Source: a virus. From it: a DNA stretch of 46,602 nt. The stretch lies in the IMG/VR virus record IMGVR_UViG_3300021087_000562, positions 1 to 46,602 of that record; one strand, 5' to 3'. This document shows positions 39,980 through 46,602 of the stretch, piece by piece. The notes under the pieces are model-generated. The model did not search any database. It was not told the DNA's origin and saw nothing but the letters and a program-made list of their open reading frames with translations. Numbering within the stretch: the stretch's first letter is position 1; each line of letters starts with the position of its first letter. The translations under genes and the position numbers were made by a program.

Positions 39980-42484
39980 ATGGCAATAACGAAACCAACT
40001 AGAAATATGTTGAGTACAGGAGTTTCAGACTCTAGTGATAGTACATTCTTAACAGCTGACAGTTCAGAGAATGCTACATTCGCTGGTAATCTAATAGTAA
40101 CAGGAAATTTAACTGTATCAGGAACACAAACAGTTGTTTCATCAACAGTAGAAACACATGCTGACCCATTAATCGAACTTAACACAGGAGCAGGTTCTAA
40201 TTCTAATGATTTAGGATTTGTATTCGAAAGAGGTTCGACAGGAGACAATGCTGCTCTTATTTGGGACGAATCAGCTGATGTATTTGTAGTAGGAACAACT
40301 ACAGCAACAGGAACTTCAACAGGTAATATGTCAATAACTGCGACAGGATTTACTGCCGCGGCTATAACAGGAACAACAGGAACATTTAGTGGTGAAGTTT
40401 CAGCAGGAACATTAGACATTGGTGGTACAAATATAACAAGTACTGCAGCAGAGATAAATTTACTAGATGCATTAGATAGAGGTTCTATTCTTTATGGTAA
40501 TGCTAGTGGAGTAACAACTGTTTTAGGACAAGGTTCAGCTGATCAAGTATTAACATCAGATGGAACAGATATAAGTTGGGAAGATGCAGGTGGAGTATCA
40601 TCACTTGATGGTTTATCAGATGCTGTATCAGGCATAAGTAATTTTACAAGATCATTAATTCTAGGACATCAATCTACAGGAACATTAAGTAGTGCAACTG
40701 ATAATGTTGGGGTAGGTAATGCTGTTTTTGCGAGTTTAACATCAGGTATTAATAGTGTTGCTATTGGTTCATTGGCTTTAGATGCTCAGACCGGACCAGG
40801 CTATAATACAGCTGTTGGTTATGCTGCTTTATCAACAATTAGTAGTGGATATAATTGCGTAGCTGTTGGTAGTACAGCAGGTCAATTAAATACGGCAAAT
40901 AATCTTGTGGCTATTGGAGCTAATTGTTTAGATGCTAATAGTTCAGGGGCGGAGAACACAGCTGTTGGCTCTCATGCTCTAACTGTAAATCAAACAGGTG
41001 GAAATCTAGTAGCAATTGGTTACATGGCTTTAGGTGCTAATACAGCCAGTAGTAACACAGCAGTAGGTACGAATGCTTTAGCAGCAAATATTGGAGGTAC
41101 ACCAAATACTGCAATAGGAATGAATTCTATGCAGGCAAACACTACAGGCACTAACAACACAGCTTTGGGTTATGGGTCTATGTATACTCAAACAAATGGT
41201 AATCGTAATACGGCTGTGGGTGATGGAGCATTGTACTGGAATCAATCAGGAAGTTGGAATGTGGCAATTGGTAGTCTTGCACTACAGCAAAACACCACAG
41301 GTAATTACAATACTGCAGTTGGTTACGAAACCATGGATGCAAATACCGAAGCACATAATAACACCGCAGTTGGTTATGCAGCTTTAGGAGCATGCAGCAC
41401 AGGTGAAAATAATGTCGCGATTGGTTACCAAGCAATGGATGCTTGTCAAGATGGCGGTGCTAATGTTGGTATAGGTAAAGATGCTCTTGGTGATTTAACA
41501 TCAGGAAGTGAAAATGTTGGTGTAGGTTGGACTGCAGGTGGTGATATTACTTCTGCTAGATTCTGTACTGCTGTAGGTAGACAGGCATTAAGAATGAATG
41601 AAACAACCGAATATTTAACAGCAGTTGGGTACTCAGCAATGCGAAGTACCACAGGAGCAAATAATACAGCTTTTGGTTCTCATGCACTTTATGCCAATAC
41701 CACAGGAACAGAAAATACTGCAGTGGGTAAAGGTGCTATGCAGAATAATGAATCTGGTTCTTTTAATACGGCTGTTGGTTGGAGTGCTATGAGTGGGACC
41801 AACGCAGGTCATGCACGAAATGTTGCAGTGGGTTATCAAGCTTTAAATGGTATGACTAATGGATCATATAATGTTGGAATTGGTATGACTGCAGGATCAA
41901 GTTTAACGACAGGTGCAAGGAATGTTATACTAGGATATGGTGCTCAAGCATCAGCGGTAGGTTCAAATGACCAAATAGTTTTAGGTAAAGATGTAACAGG
42001 TGGTGGTAATTCAACTTTTGTTTTTGGTAGTGGTGGTTATGATACAAAATGTGATTTTAACTCTACTACATGGTCTAACCCCTCTGATATTAGATTAAAA
42101 GAAGATATACAAGATGAAGTAATTGGATTAGATTTTATTAATGAATTAAGACCTGTCACTTTCCTTTGGAAAAAAGAAAAAGACATACCAGAAACATTTA
42201 AAGCTTATAAAGAAGGCTCTGAAGAAAGAGGTGCAAATGGTAAATATAATCATGGTTTTATTGCTCAAGAAGTTAAAGAAGTAATAGACAAATATTCCTT
42301 TAAAGAAGGATTTGGTTTGTGGAGCGAAGATGAATCTGATGGAAAACAAAGAGTTGGAGAAACAGCTTTATTGCCTATGATGGTTAAAGCACTACAAGAA
42401 TTAAGTCAAGATTTAGCAAATAGAAATCAAGAAATATCAGATTTAGAACAAAGAATACATGACATAGAGCAGAGGTTAATTTAA
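39980..42484 (+). CDS. Tail fibre with YadA/Hep_Hag-type head repeats and S74 chaperone
   Basis: An 834-residue fibre. The N-terminal part contains VTGNLTVSGTQTVVSSTVET and DPLIELNTGAGSNSNDLGFV, a cassette shared with the last gene of the window. Residues about 242-650 consist of some 25 repeats of an N(T/V)AVGxxAL type (NTAVGYAAL, NVAIGYQAM, NTALGYGSM), the left-handed beta-roll repeat of bacterial trimeric adhesins. Residues 702-834 form a Peptidase_S74 chaperone with Ser702 and Lys707 in SDIRLKEDI, HGFIAQEVKEV, and a terminal coiled coil (EISDLEQRIHDIEQRLI). It should assemble as a trimer and release its C-terminus before Ser702. It starts three bases after the gp13 stop and ends in a TAATG overlap. 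Confidence 0.85.
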   Translation: MAITKPTRNMLSTGVSDSSDSTFLTADSSENATFAGNLIVTGNLTVSGTQTVVSSTVETHADPLIELNTGAGSNSNDLGFVFERGSTGDNAALIWDESADVFVVGTTTATGTSTGNMSITATGFTAAAITGTTGTFSGEVSAGTLDIGGTNITSTAAEINLLDALDRGSILYGNASGVTTVLGQGSADQVLTSDGTDISWEDAGGVSSLDGLSDAVSGISNFTRSLILGHQSTGTLSSATDNVGVGNAVFASLTSGINSVAIGSLALDAQTGPGYNTAVGYAALSTISSGYNCVAVGSTAGQLNTANNLVAIGANCLDANSSGAENTAVGSHALTVNQTGGNLVAIGYMALGANTASSNTAVGTNALAANIGGTPNTAIGMNSMQANTTGTNNTALGYGSMYTQTNGNRNTAVGDGALYWNQSGSWNVAIGSLALQQNTTGNYNTAVGYETMDANTEAHNNTAVGYAALGACSTGENNVAIGYQAMDACQDGGANVGIGKDALGDLTSGSENVGVGWTAGGDITSARFCTAVGRQALRMNETTEYLTAVGYSAMRSTTGANNTAFGSHALYANTTGTENTAVGKGAMQNNESGSFNTAVGWSAMSGTNAGHARNVAVGYQALNGMTNGSYNVGIGMTAGSSLTTGARNVILGYGAQASAVGSNDQIVLGKDVTGGGNSTFVFGSGGYDTKCDFNSTTWSNPSDIRLKEDIQDEVIGLDFINELRPVTFLWKKEKDIPETFKAYKEGSEERGANGKYNHGFIAQEVKEVIDKYSFKEGFGLWSEDESDGKQRVGETALLPMMVKALQELSQDLANRNQEISDLEQRIHDIEQRLI
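40112..40350 (+). repeat. Fibre cassette A, copy 1
   Basis: Encodes VSSTVETHADPLIELNTGAG through DNAALIWDESADVFVVGTTT. Copy 2 (about 44684-44922) is closely similar at DNA and protein level. A diverged third copy lies at about 31720-31935. Boundaries are approximate. Confidence 0.7.
40703..41960 (+). repeat. Array of YadA-head-type repeats
   Basis: About 25 degenerate repeats of 15-25 codons centred on N-(T/V)-A-(V/I)-G, encoding a beta-roll stalk or head. The repeats are diverged from one another, which suggests an old array under selection. Confidence 0.78.
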
Positions 42485-42909
42485 TGGCATATACAAAAGT
42501 AACAGGCGGTTTAATAGGTTCAATAAGTGATTTGGACTTGACTAATGTAGGGGATATTGAATTAGACTCTATTACAGGTGATGGTGATACAAACACATCA
42601 ATCACATTTAGTGGTTCAGATGTAATCACTATAGCAACAGGTGGATCTGGTAGATTAACAATAGGTGACGGAGCAATGTCTCCTGTCACAGACAATCAAA
42701 TAGATTTAGGTACAAGTTCATTAAAGTACAAAGATGGATATATTGATGGAACTTTACATACTGATGCTATTAATTTAAATGGTACTGCATTAACAGCAGA
42801 TGGAACAGAATTAAATTATGTTGATGGAGTAACATCAGCAATACAAACACAAATGGACACAAAGGCGTCCACAGCAAAATCTTGGGCCATGGCTACGGTT
42901 TTTGGATAA
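42484..42909 (+). CDS. Short fibre-shaft-like protein (possible fibre fragment)
   Basis: A 141-residue protein coupled to the upstream fibre by TAATG. The N-terminus (AYTKVTGGLIGSISDLDLTN) resembles fibre leaders. The middle (VTDNQIDLGTSSLKYKDGYI) is a diverged form of the block in the 958- and 1133-residue fibres. The end (LTADGTELNYVDGVTSAIQT, QMDTKASTAKSW) is a common fibre-shaft motif. It lacks a tip or chaperone domain. It may be a stand-alone short fibre segment or a remnant of a recombined fibre gene. Confidence 0.6.
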   Translation: MAYTKVTGGLIGSISDLDLTNVGDIELDSITGDGDTNTSITFSGSDVITIATGGSGRLTIGDGAMSPVTDNQIDLGTSSLKYKDGYIDGTLHTDAINLNGTALTADGTELNYVDGVTSAIQTQMDTKASTAKSWAMATVFG

Positions 42910-42927
42910 AATTAGGAGAAATATAAA

Positions 42928-43290
42928 ATGGTAACACCAAATATAATAAGTACAGCGACAGTTAATGCATTTTGTGTTAATGGAGCAGTTACAACATCTA
43001 ATCAAGATATTGTAGATGTAGCTGACGAATATGTTTACAAAATTAATACTATTATCATAGCAAATATAGATGGAACAAATGCAGCCACAGTAACGGTAAG
43101 TATAAGCACAGATAATGGTTCAAATTATCATGCTATAGCAAGTACTGTTTCTGTACCAGCAGATGCAACATTAGTAGTAATAGATAAGAATAGTGCATTA
43201 TATTTAGACGAAACTGACTTATTAAGAGTAGTGGGATCAGCAAATAGTGATCTTACATATACAGTTTCAGGCGAAAAAATAACTGATTAA
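42928..43290 (+). CDS. Small beta-sandwich structural protein
   Basis: A 120-residue protein. Sequence such as VVDVADEYVYKINTIIIANI is not present exactly; what is seen is DIVDVADEYVYKINTIIIAN, VTVSISTDNGSNYHAIAS, SVPADATLVVIDKNSALYL and LLRVVGSANSDLTYTVS. These suggest an Ig-like or cupin-like beta-sandwich of the kind found in fibre-island accessory proteins. TTAGGAGAAATATAAA precedes the ATG. Part of the 42.5-44.6 kb adhesin accessory set; function unknown. Confidence 0.58.
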   Translation: MVTPNIISTATVNAFCVNGAVTTSNQDIVDVADEYVYKINTIIIANIDGTNAATVTVSISTDNGSNYHAIASTVSVPADATLVVIDKNSALYLDETDLLRVVGSANSDLTYTVSGEKITD

Positions 43291-43304
43291 TAAAGGAACA
43301 TAAC

Positions 43305-43679
43305 ATGGCACACTTTGCAGAACTTAATTCAAGCAACGAAGTATTACGAGTAATCGTAGTATCTAATGATGATGTAGATGCTAATGGTGGTGATCAACAT
43401 GCTGATGCAGAGACTTTTGTTACAACTATTGTTCCTTATGGAACAGGTGGAGTAGCTTGGAAACAATGTTCTTATAATAATAGTTTTAGAAAACAATATG
43501 CAGGCATTGGGTATACTTACGATTCATCAAAGAATAAATTTATAGCTCCCAAGCCATACGCATCATGGACTTTAAATAGTAGTAGTGATTGGGAAGCACC
43601 AGTCGATAAGCCTGATGATGGTAAAATATATGATTGGAACGAAACAGACAGACAATGGGACGAGGTAACTAATGGCTAG
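43305..43679 (+). CDS. Conserved small marine-phage structural protein
   Basis: A 124-residue protein of a type recurrent in cyanophages and other marine T4-like phages. It begins AHFAELNSSNEVLRVIVVSN, has the WKQCSYNNSFRKQYAGIGYT block near 52-71, and ends with YASWTLNSSSDWEAPVDKPD then IYDWNETDRQWDEV. The WxLN...W.AP...PDDG pattern is characteristic. It may be a fibre or decoration subunit; no function is established. AAAGGAACATAAC precedes the ATG, and its end overlaps the glycine-rich gene by eight bases. Confidence 0.72.
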   Translation: MAHFAELNSSNEVLRVIVVSNDDVDANGGDQHADAETFVTTIVPYGTGGVAWKQCSYNNSFRKQYAGIGYTYDSSKNKFIAPKPYASWTLNSSSDWEAPVDKPDDGKIYDWNETDRQWDEVTNG

Positions 43680-44601
43680 TTTAAATGGCGGAATAATAGG
43701 TAAATATAATGTACCAGTGGATAATGGTCAAGCTGAGGTCATAACTACATTTAATTCAAGTGGTACTCTTACAACAGCCGCACAAACAACCTCACTTGAA
43801 TATTTAGTTATTGCTGGTGGCGGTGGTGGAGGAAGTACTGTTTCTGGTGGAGGCGGAGCAGGAGGATATAGGACAGCTAGTGGTTTCTCTGTTTCAGCAT
43901 CAACAGATTACTCAATTACTGTAGGTGCAGGCGGAGTTGGAAGTGCTGCAGGAAATAGTTCTTCAATGAATGGTTCAAATTCAGTTTTTTCTACAGTAAC
44001 TTCTACAGGTGGTGGATATGGATCAGGGTTTCAAGGTGGAGGTGCTGATGGTGGCTCTGGCGGTGGTGTTGGTGGTAGAAATGGTTACGCAAACACTTTA
44101 GGAGGCGGTGCTGCATCACCTTCTGGTCAAGGTAATGCTGGCGGCGGTCGAGGTGGCGGTGGAGCTAACGCACTTGGCGGTGGCGGCGGCGGAGGTGGTG
44201 CTGGTGCAGCTGGTGGTCATAGCAGGAATGAAATGAGTTCTAATGATTATAAAGATGGTGGTCACGGAGGTGCTGGTTTAGCTTCTTCAATCACAGGTTC
44301 ATCTGTAACAAGAGCAGGTGGAGGCGGTGGCGGTGGCGATAGTAATGGTTTAAGCGGAGATCCTGGAACTGGCGGTGGTGGTCAGGGTGGCGGTTCAGAT
44401 ATTGGTACAGATACAGCAGGAACTGCAAACACAGGTGGCGGTGGTGGAGGCTGTCGTTCAGCTGACGCAGCTGGCAGTGCTGGTGGTTCTGGAGTAGTTA
44501 TCATTAAACAACCCGCAATAGTTGATATACAAAACACTTCTGGTGTGTGGACTATGAACGCTGTTTATAATGCTAGAGTAGGAGACAACTGGACTTCATA
44601 A
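43672..44601 (+). CDS. Glycine-rich adhesin
   Basis: A 309-residue protein in which residues about 40-275 are dominated by glycine runs (VIAGGGGGGSTVSGGGGAGG, LGGGGGGGGAGAAGGHS, GGGGGGGDSNGLSGDPGTGG). The run begins after EYLVIAG and closes with GSGVVIIKQPAIVDI, the usual borders of glycine-rich domains in marine phage tip proteins. Polyglycine sandwich loops bind receptors in some T4-like adhesins (for example Salmonella phage S16 gp38), so a receptor-binding role is plausible but inferred. Local GC is much higher because of GGT/GGC codons. It overlaps the previous gene by eight bases and is followed by a fibre gene. Confidence 0.72.
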   Translation: MASLNGGIIGKYNVPVDNGQAEVITTFNSSGTLTTAAQTTSLEYLVIAGGGGGGSTVSGGGGAGGYRTASGFSVSASTDYSITVGAGGVGSAAGNSSSMNGSNSVFSTVTSTGGGYGSGFQGGGADGGSGGGVGGRNGYANTLGGGAASPSGQGNAGGGRGGGGANALGGGGGGGGAGAAGGHSRNEMSSNDYKDGGHGGAGLASSITGSSVTRAGGGGGGGDSNGLSGDPGTGGGGQGGGSDIGTDTAGTANTGGGGGGCRSADAAGSAGGSGVVIIKQPAIVDIQNTSGVWTMNAVYNARVGDNWTS

Positions 44602-44611
44602 GGAAAATAAT

Positions 44612-46602
44612 ATGACAACAAGAAATAGAGAATTAGCTGGAATAATAGACGATAGTGGCAACATAATTGCCGGTGGTAATCTTACTGTATCTGGAACAAC
44701 AACAACTGTTTCATCAACAGTAGAAACACACGCAGACCCTTTAATAGAACTCAATACGGGTGCTGGTTCAAATTCAAATGATTTAGGATTTGTATTTGAA
44801 CGAGGATCAACAGGAGATAATGCTTGTTTAATATGGGACGAATCAAATGATGTATTTGCAGTAGGAACAACTACAGCAACTGGTACATCAACAGGTAATA
44901 TGTCATTCACAGCTGCTGGCCTTACTGCTGCAGTAGGAACATTTAGTTCATTAGATATATCAGGTAATGCTGATATTGACGGAACTTTAGAAGCTGATGT
45001 AATTACAGTAGATGGTACAGCATTAAATGAATATATAGCAGACACAGTTGGAGCTATGGTAGGTTCTAACACAGAGACAAATATTGCAGTTACTTACGAA
45101 GATGGAGATAATACTCTAGACTTTGTAATAGGAACATTAAATCAAGACACAACAGGAACAGCAGACAATATTACAATAACTGCAAATAACTCTACAGACG
45201 AAACAGTATATCCGATCTTTGTTGACGGAACTTCTGGTTCACAAGGTGCAGAAAGTGATTCAGGATTAACATATAATCCTTCAAGTGGTTTATTAACTAT
45301 TGCAGGTGAACTAGATGCTGGAAGTTTAGATATATCAGGTAACGCAGATATAGACGGAACTTTAGAAACAGATAATTTAACAGTCGGTGGTGCACAAGGT
45401 TCTGACGGACAAGTATTAACTTCTACAGGAAGTGGAGTTGCTTGGGAAGATGCAGCAAGTAGTACAGCTAATGTAACCTTTACTGGATTAACAAAATTTG
45501 ATCAATATGGTAGTGCAGCAGGTCATGGAAGAATTGAGTTTGGGAATAGTGGAGAACCTTATATTCAGGGTATTGACACAGGCAATGGTGGTTCTGGAGC
45601 TTATTTAAAATTTGGTATTAATGCAACTGATGTAATTTATATTAAGAATGATTTTAATGTTGGTATAGGAACTAATGCTCCAGTAGCAAAATTAGATATT
45701 GCAACTGCAGGTTCAACAGCAAAACCTTTAGCTATTAGAATTACAAATGCTGCTGCTACTAACTATGCTTGGGAAATATGGCGAGATAATACAGATGGAG
45801 ATTTAAGATTTGGGGAAGAATTAGCTGGTACTGATACTACTAGAGTTACATTTGAATCAGGTGGACAAGTAGGTATAGGAACTACGAGTCCTGATGCTAG
45901 ATTAGACATAGAAGGAATGGCAGCAGGAGAACAAGCATTATTAATCACCTCTCCAAGAAATGATGCTCTTTCAAATGGTCTTGCACGAATTAATATAACT
46001 GATGTTAATTGTCCATTTCACGGGTTACAGATTGATCATGCTGGAACAGGGAGTGCTCTTTATGTTAATGGAACAATAACAATTCCTAATTATGAGTCTG
46101 GTGGTGGACAAGGTACTGCAGGTACTATATCCCATAAAACCAACAACTATATGTATATAACAGGTGGAGCTGAAGCATTAGTATTAGGGGGTGCAACTGC
46201 ATCTGAAAGTGGTCGTGGGACAATCAGAATTCCTGAAGGCAACAATGATATGGACTTTAGTATATCTGGTTTAGTTAGATTTAAGGTTAGATATGATTAT
46301 GTAGATGTTGGTGGTACTACTGTAGATTATGGAAGATTAAATATAAAATCATCAGGTGCTTCACACATCAGAATGTGGGACGCAGGTTCAGGTAATACAA
46401 TTCAACTACATACTCATAGTGTCAATCTAAGAATGGTTGATGTGCCTAATAACGACCCTTGTATTCAGTTTGAAGCTGATGGAGATATTGATATTGATGG
46501 TTCGTACTTAACAGGTGGTTTTGACTATGCTGAGTATTTTGAATCAACAGATGGAACAGCTATACCAGTAGGTACAACTGTTGTTCTGGTAAATGAAAAA
46601 GT
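44612..46602 (+). CDS. Tail fibre with G2-like C-terminal autoprotease (partial, open at window end)
   Basis: Open from ATG 44612 (AAGGAAAATAAT upstream) to the window end, at least 663 residues. The N-terminus (TTRNRELAGIIDDSGNIIAG) leads into cassette A (VSSTVETHADPLIELNTGAG). The shaft has EYIADTVGAMVGSNTETNI, NQDTTGTADN and NNSTDETVYPIFVDGTSG, all shared with other fibres here. Two VGIGTxxPxAxLDI motifs (near 350 and 425) are typical of phage and bacterial self-processing fibres. The last visible residues (GGFDYAEYFESTDGTAIPVG, TTVVLVNEK) look like the start of a Peptidase_G2-type intramolecular chaperone, a family related to phi29 appendage protein gp12. The end is missing, so the domain call is provisional. 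Confidence 0.78.
   Translation, partial: MTTRNRELAGIIDDSGNIIAGGNLTVSGTTTTVSSTVETHADPLIELNTGAGSNSNDLGFVFERGSTGDNACLIWDESNDVFAVGTTTATGTSTGNMSFTAAGLTAAVGTFSSLDISGNADIDGTLEADVITVDGTALNEYIADTVGAMVGSNTETNIAVTYEDGDNTLDFVIGTLNQDTTGTADNITITANNSTDETVYPIFVDGTSGSQGAESDSGLTYNPSSGLLTIAGELDAGSLDISGNADIDGTLETDNLTVGGAQGSDGQVLTSTGSGVAWEDAASSTANVTFTGLTKFDQYGSAAGHGRIEFGNSGEPYIQGIDTGNGGSGAYLKFGINATDVIYIKNDFNVGIGTNAPVAKLDIATAGSTAKPLAIRITNAAATNYAWEIWRDNTDGDLRFGEELAGTDTTRVTFESGGQVGIGTTSPDARLDIEGMAAGEQALLITSPRNDALSNGLARINITDVNCPFHGLQIDHAGTGSALYVNGTITIPNYESGGGQGTAGTISHKTNNYMYITGGAEALVLGGATASESGRGTIRIPEGNNDMDFSISGLVRFKVRYDYVDVGGTTVDYGRLNIKSSGASHIRMWDAGSGNTIQLHTHSVNLRMVDVPNNDPCIQFEADGDIDIDGSYLTGGFDYAEYFESTDGTAIPVGTTVVLVNEK
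44684..44922 (+). repeat. Fibre cassette A, copy 2
   Basis: Close copy of 40112-40350, encoding VSSTVETHADPLIELNTGAG through CLIWDESNDVFAVGTTT. Differences are concentrated at third codon positions. Boundaries are approximate. Confidence 0.7.
45182..45291 (+). repeat. Fibre cassette B, copy 3 of 3
   Basis: Encodes NNSTDETVYPIFVDGTSGSQ and GLTYNPSSG in the last, partial fibre gene. Confidence 0.65.

Noticed and set aside
39850-40419. Long antisense frame (189 codons) opposite gp13 and the YadA-like fibre
   Set aside because: Low-complexity Thr/Ser/Gly fibre DNA leaves antisense frames open. The translation is Pro/Val/Ser-rich without family features, and similar shadows occur opposite every fibre gene here.
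40703-41960. Periodic repeats considered as a CRISPR-like array
   Set aside because: The repeats are degenerate, in frame and encode a recognised adhesin repeat; there are no constant direct repeats or spacers.
44596-45072. Antisense frame of 158 codons opposite the last fibre
   Set aside because: It mirrors the 39850-40419 shadow because the sense DNA is a repeated cassette; its similarity to that frame is a by-product.
1-46602. Search by eye for tRNA genes, integrase, transposase, homing endonuclease or introns
   Set aside because: Nothing convincing was seen. Nearly every base is accounted for by late structural genes with short junctions.

Overview
The window is a late structural region from an AT-rich, T4-like marine myovirus. 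It holds tail tube, baseplate, tail fibre and neck genes. The identification rests on a nearly complete set of T4-type baseplate proteins (gp48, gp53, gp27, gp5, gp25, gp6, gp7, gp8), the head-completion nuclease gp4 and the neck protein gp13. It also rests on repeated late-promoter motifs of the form (T/C)ATAAATA. Base composition, AGA-rich arginine usage and the families present resemble phages of open-ocean bacteria such as SAR11 or picocyanobacteria. No photosynthesis or other host-diagnostic gene lies in the window, so the host is unproven. I see no tRNA, rRNA, CRISPR array, transposon, integrase or intron.

Layout. Positions 1-3342 run leftward. From right to left they encode gp4, a conserved protein of unknown role, a gp19/gp54-type tail-tube-fold protein, and gp26, whose 3' end has a strong predicted -1 frameshift site into a short gp51-like tail-chaperone extension. 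A two-helix membrane protein and the start of a DUF481-like outer-membrane beta-barrel protein, cut by the window edge, follow. A 40-bp AT-rich divergent region (3343-3382) carries a late promoter for the rightward block. The rightward block first encodes the tube cap (gp48) and baseplate wedge and hub proteins: gp53, gp27, gp5, a helical unknown, gp25, gp6, a small structural protein, gp7, gp8, a DUF4815-type protein and an 820-residue structural protein. From about 26.1 kb it becomes a tail fibre and adhesin island: five large fibre genes (the last open at the window end), LamG/SPRY and DUF7483-like receptor-binding candidates, a glycine-rich adhesin, small accessory proteins and a fibre-assembly-like protein. 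Neck protein gp13 sits inside this island.

How it works together. gp27/gp5 form the hub and spike, gp53/gp25/gp6/gp7/gp8 the wedges, and gp48 and the gp54-like protein nucleate the tube. The larger marine-specific proteins probably replace T4 gp9-gp12 as fibre attachment points. The fibre genes share diverged sequence cassettes and two kinds of self-cleaving C-terminal chaperone (S74-type and G2-like), consistent with module shuffling for host range. Notable signals are an S74-like Ser/Lys motif at the C-terminus of gp48, the gp26 frameshift site with an upstream Shine-Dalgarno-like element, and three genes whose start codon lies exactly where a late transcript should begin (predicted leaderless mRNAs). 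A phage-encoded outer-membrane barrel, a spike protein lacking a recognisable lysozyme domain but carrying short repeats, and small domains repeated across several baseplate proteins also stand out.
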